Assembly (NCBI GenBank): GCA_023439045.1
Contig: JAEXOY010000035.1
Location: 1-17,724 of the forward strand
Source of the DNA: Bacillota bacterium
GTDB lineage: Bacteria > Bacillota > Clostridia > Acetivibrionales > DSM-1351
Direction: 5' to 3'
Length of the DNA: 17,724 bases
Position numbers and translations under genes: made by a program
Notes under the pieces: generated by a model
What the model saw: only the letters and a program-made list of their open reading frames with translations
What the model was told of the DNA's origin: nothing
Database searches by the model: none
In this document: piece by piece, positions 13,530 to 17,724 of the stretch
How positions within the stretch are numbered: position 1 is the first letter of the stretch
Layout of the letters: each line of letters starts with the position of its first letter

Positions 13530-13779
13530 TTTATCAAATTTTAGTGATTATATTAGGGGTTTTTACCTTGTTTTTTTCCACACAAAACAGCTGTTCTGTG
13601 GAAAACCTGAATTTTCTCAACAACCCTGAAACACAGTAAAATTACATGTTGTATCATTATTTGAATATTTACATGTGGATATAATTTAAAAAATGTGGAT
13701 AACTCAAAAAGTTATTCACACCACCTTTGAACAAACCAAAATTGTACTTTATTAGTATATATTAATTTACAACAAATAT

Positions 13780-13830
13780 AAAAAAAGAGCTCTCCTCAGC
13801 TATTATTAGTAGCAGTAGCAGCGCTCTTTT
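13780..13830 (-). terminator. Terminator of the nadABC operon
   Basis: On the minus strand, AAAAGAGC (13830-13823) pairs with GCTCTTTT (13790-13783), and the U run continues to 13780 (seven T residues in all). The long loop contains a smaller GCTA/TAGC stem (13799-13813). It starts 13 bases after the nadC stop. The repeated TAG/CAG triplets at 13807-13820 are part of this loop. Confidence 0.75.
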
Positions 13831-13842
13831 AATCCACAGTTG

Positions 13843-14679
13843 CTATTCAATATTCATACTAATATCCACAGAATTTGCAGAATGTGTGAGTTTCCCAACT
13901 GAAATAATATCCACACCTGTTTTTGCAATATCTGAAATTGTCTCTTCTGACACGTTACCTGATGCTTCAGCCAAAGCTCTCTTGTTTATGAGTTTAACTG
14001 CTTCCGCCATCTGTTCATTTGTCATATTATCAAGCATTATAATGTCAACGCCACAGTCTAGTGCCTCTTGAACTTCTTCTAGAGATTCGGTTTCTACCTC
14101 TATCTTAACAGTATGAGGAATGCTCTTTTTTACAGCTTCAACAGCATTTTTAATGCCTCCAGCGGCAGCAATATGATTATCCTTTATCAATACCCCATCT
14201 GATAAAGAAAATCTATGATTAGAACCGCCACCACAGCCAACCGCATATTTTTCCAGTAGTCTTAGTCCAGGGGTAGTCTTTCTGGTGTCTGTTACCTTTA
14301 CACCGGTTCCCTCTACCAACCTTACATACTTATTAGTCATTGTTGCTATTGCAGACAATCTTTGCATAAAGTTTAACGCAGTTCTTTCACCTTTAAGAAG
14401 TGCTCTTGTAGAACCTTTTACTTCTGCAATAATATCTCCCTTTTTTACAGCATCTCCATCTTTGATAAAAGCGGTAAATTCAACCTCCTTATCAAGTAAA
14501 TAAAACACCTGCTGTGCAACGATAAGCCCTGCTATGACCGCGTCCTGCTTAGCAAGAAATGTAGCGCGCGTAACTGATTCTTCACTAATAATATTATCGG
14601 TTGTAATATCACCCAATGGCATGTCTTCTCTAAGTGCAGTCATAATTGTATCTGTTATATGTAATACATCCAATTTCAT
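13843..14679 (-). CDS. nadC: Nicotinate-nucleotide pyrophosphorylase (quinolinate phosphoribosyltransferase)
   Basis: A 278-residue type II phosphoribosyltransferase that converts quinolinate and PRPP to nicotinate mononucleotide, CO2 and pyrophosphate. Signatures in order: GERTALNFMQRLSAIAT (97-113), DTRKTTPGLR (131-140), GGGSNHRFSLSDGVLIKDNH (150-169, with K166), VEVET-type acids in KIEVET (192-197), IIMLDNM (213-219), EASGNV (238-243) and the phosphate-binding ISVGKLTHS (259-267). The length matches the family. AAGGAG lies nine bases before the ATG. It is the last gene of the nad operon, 27 bases after nadB. Its final codons contain two DnaA-box-like sequences. Confidence 0.97.
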   Translation of the reverse strand: MKLDVLHITDTIMTALREDMPLGDITTDNIISEESVTRATFLAKQDAVIAGLIVAQQVFYLLDKEVEFTAFIKDGDAVKKGDIIAEVKGSTRALLKGERTALNFMQRLSAIATMTNKYVRLVEGTGVKVTDTRKTTPGLRLLEKYAVGCGGGSNHRFSLSDGVLIKDNHIAAAGGIKNAVEAVKKSIPHTVKIEVETESLEEVQEALDCGVDIIMLDNMTNEQMAEAVKLINKRALAEASGNVSEETISDIAKTGVDIISVGKLTHSANSVDISMNIE

Positions 14680-14706
14680 AATATCTATCTCCTTAAACCA
14701 AAATTT

Positions 14707-16314
14707 CTATACAGTCTCTTGTAATTGTTTTATTGATTTAATAATACTTCTTCTCCAATTTATGTCATCGGTATTACTAAAATCCGATCTATAGTGTGCC
14801 CCCCTACTTTCCTCTCTTTGTAAAGCCGCTTCTATAACAAGTCCAGCAACAAGTAGCATATTATCAATTTCTATCTTAGTTAGACTAAACCCAGGCAATT
14901 TACTACAATCGGCTTTTAACTGCTCAATAATCTCCGCTGCCTCAGATAGACTTTCCCTGTTTCTTATAATGCCCACCTTTTTTGTCATTGTAATTTGGAG
15001 CTTTTTCTTTATATCCTCTAGTAAATTGTCATTTAAATTTGATATATCATAATCTTCAAATAGTGTAACAGGCTCATAGTCATTTGTATAAGGCTTCTTC
15101 TCATTGATATCAGCAGCAATTTTATGACCAAAAACCAGTCCTTCCAATAGTGAGTTGCTAGCAAGTCTATTAGCCCCATGTATTCCTGTACATGCAACCT
15201 CTCCACATGCGTATAATCCGTGGACATTTGTACGCCCATGAACATCTGTGCGTATACCTCCCATGCAGTAATGCTCTGCTGGTGCTACAGGTATGTAATC
15301 CTTTGACATGTCTATGCCGTAGTCAAAGCAGGTCTTAAAAATATTAGGAAATCTGTTCTCAAGGTAATCCCTTGTTTTAAAAGTAATATCTATAAAGACA
15401 TGGTCTGTGTTGGTATTGGTCATTTCCTGAAATATTGCACGAGAAACTACATCTCTAGGTGCTAATTCTCCTAATTCATGATACTTCTTCATGAAACGTT
15501 CACCATTTATATTCTTGAGCTGAGCACCTTCTCCTCTTACAGCCTCTGATATAAGAAAACTCTTATCTTGTGGCAGATAAAGTACTGTAGGGTGAAACTG
15601 AATGAATTCCATATCCATAGCTACAGCTCCAGCCCTTAGGCACATTGCTACCCCATCTCCTGTTGCAACTTCAGGGTTTGAAGTATGAGAATATATCTGA
15701 CCAAAACCTCCTGTTGCAATTACAACGGAAGGAGCTCTAAATAACCTTATTTTACATGTATCTACATCGAAAACATATACGCCGTGGCATTTGTCATCTT
15801 TGACAGCTAGTTCGACTGCATAGCTTCTTTCATGAATAGATATATTGTCTCTTTCTTGTGCTACAGCAATAAGCTTGTCACATACCTCTTTACCGGTCGT
15901 ATCTCCTGCATGAATGATTCTATTTACACTATGCGCACCTTCTCTCGTAAGAGCTAGTTTGTGAGCGCCATTTTTATCAAAGTTAACTCCTAAGCTGCAA
16001 ATCTTCATTATATTTTGAGCAGCTTCTTGGACAAGTACCCAAACACTATTGTTATCACAAAGTCCTGCACCAGCAAACAAAGTATCCTTGAAGTGCAATG
16101 CGGGTGAATCATTCTTCTCATCTAAAGAAACAGCGATTCCCCCTTGTGCAAGAACAGAATTGCTCATTTCTAGTGTCTCCTTAGTTATTATCGCGATATC
16201 TTTATCAGAATTGACTTCCAATGCAGTGTATACCCCTGCAATACCACTCCCGACTACTACTACATCCTTGTTGATTACTTCTATATCCTGATCGTTTTTG
16301 TTGACTTCTTCCAT
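14707..16314 (-). CDS. nadB: L-aspartate oxidase
   Basis: A 535-residue FAD flavoprotein that oxidises L-aspartate to iminoaspartate, the substrate of NadA. The N-terminal Rossmann motif VVVVGSGIAG (18-27) binds FAD. SNSVLAQGGIAV (51-62), RIIHAGDTTG (132-141), ATGGFGQIY, EFIQFHPT, EAVRGEGA, APRDVVSRAI, HYCMGGIRTD and the C-terminal GANRLASNSLLEGLVFG complete the succinate-dehydrogenase/NadB family pattern. The complete de novo context excludes a fumarate reductase. The frame can be opened by a GTG at 16326, but the ATG at 16314 has AAAGGTGG eight bases before it and is chosen. It is 45 bases after nadA; that gap contains a small CTTCAG-CTGAAG hairpin (16335-16351). Confidence 0.96.
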   Translation of the reverse strand: MEEVNKNDQDIEVINKDVVVVGSGIAGVYTALEVNSDKDIAIITKETLEMSNSVLAQGGIAVSLDEKNDSPALHFKDTLFAGAGLCDNNSVWVLVQEAAQNIMKICSLGVNFDKNGAHKLALTREGAHSVNRIIHAGDTTGKEVCDKLIAVAQERDNISIHERSYAVELAVKDDKCHGVYVFDVDTCKIRLFRAPSVVIATGGFGQIYSHTSNPEVATGDGVAMCLRAGAVAMDMEFIQFHPTVLYLPQDKSFLISEAVRGEGAQLKNINGERFMKKYHELGELAPRDVVSRAIFQEMTNTNTDHVFIDITFKTRDYLENRFPNIFKTCFDYGIDMSKDYIPVAPAEHYCMGGIRTDVHGRTNVHGLYACGEVACTGIHGANRLASNSLLEGLVFGHKIAADINEKKPYTNDYEPVTLFEDYDISNLNDNLLEDIKKKLQITMTKKVGIIRNRESLSEAAEIIEQLKADCSKLPGFSLTKIEIDNMLLVAGLVIEAALQREESRGAHYRSDFSNTDDINWRRSIIKSIKQLQETV

Positions 16315-16359
16315 AGTGGGAACCACCTTTCAGCCTTCAGTTTTTCTGAAGTATAACCT

Positions 16360-17274
16360 TTAGTTACAAACCTCAAGCATCCTGTTGAGACATATTGAAG
16401 CCTTTTCTATTATATCTTTATCTAAATTAATTTGGTATTGCTTATTAAGTAATGCATCATACACACTTTTCAATGATGTTTTCTTCATGTTTGGGCAAAT
16501 TAGGCCGGGTGACATCAGATAAAAAGTCTTTTCTGGATTCTGTTGCTTTAGTGTATAGAGAACCCCCATTTCAGTACCTATAATAAACTTCTTTTCGTCA
16601 GAGTTTCTCGCATAATCAATAATCTGCTTTGTACTTCCAGCAAAGTCAGCTAACTCAACAACATCATTTCTACACTCAGGATGAACCAAAAGCTTAGCAT
16701 CTGGGTGAAGCTTCTTGATTTCTTTAACCTCATCAGGCTTAATTTTATGGTGAGTAATACAATATCCATCCCATAGGATTATGTTCTTATTTGGAGCCAG
16801 CTTCTGTATGTATGTAGCCAGGTTTTTATCTGGAACAAAAAGTATGTCTTTTTCTTTTATGGAATTAATAATCTGAAGTGCGTTTGATGATGTGCAACAT
16901 ATATCACATTCAGCCTTAACCTCTGCACTTGAGTTTATGTAACATACTACTATAGCCCCGGGATACTTCATTTTTACTGCTCTCAGATCTTCAGCCGTAA
17001 CCATATCCGCCATAGGACAACCTGCATTTATTTCTGGCAGTAGTACTATTTTTTCTGGTGAAAGTATCTTTGCACTTTCTGCCATAAAATGCACACCACA
17101 GAATACAATTGTATCTGCAGTACTCTTAGCGCAATACTGGCTTAGTGCAAAAGAATCACCTACTATATCTGCAACCTCCTGTACTTCGTCCACCTGATAA
17201 TTGTGTGCCACTATTACTGCATTTCTCTCTTGCTTCATTCTGTTTATATTTTCAATTAATAAATCTTTATTCAT
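16360..17274 (-). CDS. nadA: Quinolinate synthase
   Basis: A 304-residue iron-sulfur enzyme that condenses iminoaspartate with dihydroxyacetone phosphate to quinolinate. The three cluster ligands are visible: Cys86 in NAGCPMAD, Cys172 in DGYCITHH and Cys260 in GLICPNMKK, at the spacing of the short, three-domain NadA form. AHNYQ (23-27), VGDSF (38-42), FCGVHFMAE (58-66), HPEC (198-201) and GTEMG (233-237) are also typical. The length fits that form (about 300 residues). GAGAGGAAAC precedes the ATG. It is the first gene of nadABC, with its own promoter and an inverted repeat in the leader. Confidence 0.97.
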   Translation of the reverse strand: MNKDLLIENINRMKQERNAVIVAHNYQVDEVQEVADIVGDSFALSQYCAKSTADTIVFCGVHFMAESAKILSPEKIVLLPEINAGCPMADMVTAEDLRAVKMKYPGAIVVCYINSSAEVKAECDICCTSSNALQIINSIKEKDILFVPDKNLATYIQKLAPNKNIILWDGYCITHHKIKPDEVKEIKKLHPDAKLLVHPECRNDVVELADFAGSTKQIIDYARNSDEKKFIIGTEMGVLYTLKQQNPEKTFYLMSPGLICPNMKKTSLKSVYDALLNKQYQINLDKDIIEKASICLNRMLEVCN

Positions 17275-17291
17275 TGTTTCCTCTCACATAT

Positions 17292-17310
17292 GTATTTTGC
17301 CTTAAAATAC
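17292..17310. promoter_or_regulatory. Dyad in the nadA leader, candidate operator
   Basis: GTATTTT (17292-17298) and AAAATAC (17304-17310) are perfect inverted arms around GCCTT. The dyad lies between the predicted nadA transcription start (about 17321) and the ribosome binding site, a position where a repressor would block elongation. A NAD-responsive repressor such as NiaR is the obvious candidate, but I do not recognise its motif here. Confidence 0.4.
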
Positions 17311-17327
17311 GTTTTATTTCTGCATTT

Positions 17328-17356
17328 ATTTTAATACTTATAGGATGCTTTGTAAA
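17328..17356 (-). promoter_or_regulatory. Promoter of the nadABC operon
   Basis: On the minus strand, TTTACA (17356-17351) and TAAAAT (17333-17328) are exactly 17 bases apart; each differs from the sigma-A consensus at one position. Transcription would begin near 17321. The stretch 17357-17593 beyond it is AT-rich and shows no gene or clear structure. Confidence 0.6.
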
Positions 17357-17593
17357 TGGTTTAACAAACAAAAAGAGACCATCTTGTAGGCCATTTTTTG
17401 TAATTTATAGTAAAAGTGCTATGAAAAAATATCCCGAGGTCTTTTATACTTATTTTTATAGCGAAAAGCTGGGACCTAAACATTGCCACTATCTTTTAAA
17501 ATTTATTGCTATAAACCCATTTCTCATTATATTCTCTAGATGTTCTCTATCTATCCTCATTATATTTTCTACTTGTTTTCTATATTTTCACTA

Positions 17594-17627
17594 TAATAAA
17601 ACAAAACCCCATGCTATTAACATGAGG
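17594..17627 (-). terminator. Terminator of the rRNA operon
   Basis: On the minus strand, CCTCATG (17627-17621) pairs with CATGGGG (17613-17607), seven pairs including one G-U, loop TTAATAG. TTTTGTTTTATT follows. It lies 14 bases after the 3' end of the 5S rRNA. Confidence 0.8.
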
Positions 17628-17640
17628 TCTTGATATAAAT

Positions 17641-17724
17641 CTGGCAGATTCCTACTTTCCCAGGTCGTCTCCAACCAAGTATCATCGGCACTAGGATGCT
17701 TAACTGCTGTGTTCGGTATGGGAA
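17641..17724 (-). rRNA. rrf: 5S ribosomal RNA, 3' part (cut by window edge)
   Basis: The minus strand carries the 3' 84 or so bases of 5S rRNA. It has the conserved loop CCGAACACAGCAGTTAAGC (close to the universal CCGAAC..AGAAGUUAAGC), then GCCGATGATACTTGG, and ends GGGAAAGTAGGAATCTGCCAG. About the first 30 bases lie outside the window. The 16S and 23S genes would be expected further right if this is a standard operon. Confidence 0.95.

Larger units (their letters stand above)
13434..13838. other. Cluster of DnaA-box-like 9-mers in an AT-rich gap
   Basis: Boxes related to TTATCCACA: 13434-13442 (+, TTTTCCACA), 13574-13582 (+, TTTTCCACA), 13597-13605 (-, TTTTCCACA), 13674-13682 (-, ATATCCACA), 13694-13702 (-, perfect TTATCCACA), 13712-13720 (+, TTATTCACA, fits TTATNCACA) and 13830-13838 (+, TAATCCACA). 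Two more ATATCCACA lie in the end of nadC at 13862-13870 and 13907-13915. The boxes at 13574 and 13597 face each other around the palindrome AACAGCTGTT. Those at 13674 and 13694 are 20 bases apart in the same orientation. Those at 13694 and 13712 form an inverted pair with a 9-base gap. The stretch 13321-13842 has no gene that I can see. It is a likely DnaA-binding locus; whether it initiates replication is unknown. Confidence 0.65.

Noticed and set aside
13801..13838. TAG/CAG triplet run next to a DnaA box, resembling the DnaA-trio unwinding element of oriC
   Set aside because: The box at 13830 is in the wrong orientation for a trio element, the spacing is too long, and the triplets form the loop of the nadC terminator. 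It should not be counted as evidence for an origin without more data.
17380..17480. Possible hairpins between the rRNA terminator and nadA
   Set aside because: The short arms (AGGTC/GACCT and TCCC/GGGA) cannot nest with each other and give no stable structure.
17145..17633. Plus-strand open frame of 162 codons across nadA, its promoter and the rRNA terminator
   Set aside because: It overlaps nadA on the opposite strand, has no ribosome binding site, is phenylalanine/serine/isoleucine-rich in the way AT-rich non-coding DNA reads, and spans a promoter and a terminator.

Overview
The window looks like chromosomal DNA of a low-GC, endospore-forming Firmicute of the class Clostridia. It carries two T-box leaders, AGGAGG-type ribosome binding sites, an alpha/beta-type small acid-soluble spore protein, a GerW/YtfJ sporulation protein, and biosynthetic genes of clostridial type. 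A mesophilic Clostridium/Ruminiclostridium-like organism is a reasonable guess, but only an inference.

Layout. The left edge (1-503) holds a minus-strand T-box leader, probably leucine-responsive, whose target gene lies beyond position 1. Between its terminator and the edge is a run of short perfect hairpins. Next come a small EamA/SMR-type membrane protein and deoC, both minus strand. A strong promoter and a tryptophan T-box (UGG specifier) then drive a complete plus-strand trpEGDCFBA operon (2398-8962). The genes are translationally coupled by overlaps at every junction except trpC-trpF. After trp comes an orphan 81-codon gene behind two tandem dyads. It is followed by a four-gene cluster: an ECF-type sigma factor, a soluble zinc-finger anti-sigma-like protein, a DUF2953 (YtfI-like) membrane protein and YtfJ/GerW. 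A bidirectional hairpin separates these from a convergent diacylglycerol-kinase-family gene.

The right third is minus strand: a 57-codon SASP gene, an AT-rich gene-free stretch, and nadA-nadB-nadC (transcribed in that order from right to left), which encode the aspartate-to-nicotinate-mononucleotide route. The window ends in the 3' part of a 5S rRNA with its terminator, so an rRNA operon lies just outside.

The most notable non-gene signal is a dense cluster of DnaA-box-like 9-mers (seven between 13434 and 13838 and two more in the end of nadC) between the SASP gene and nadC. It includes one perfect TTATCCACA and an inverted pair 9 bp apart. It resembles an origin or DnaA-titration region, although dnaA is not in the window. 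The sigma/anti-sigma pair fused to the ytfI-ytfJ pair is the most interesting protein context. No CRISPR array, transposase, integrase or prophage gene was seen.
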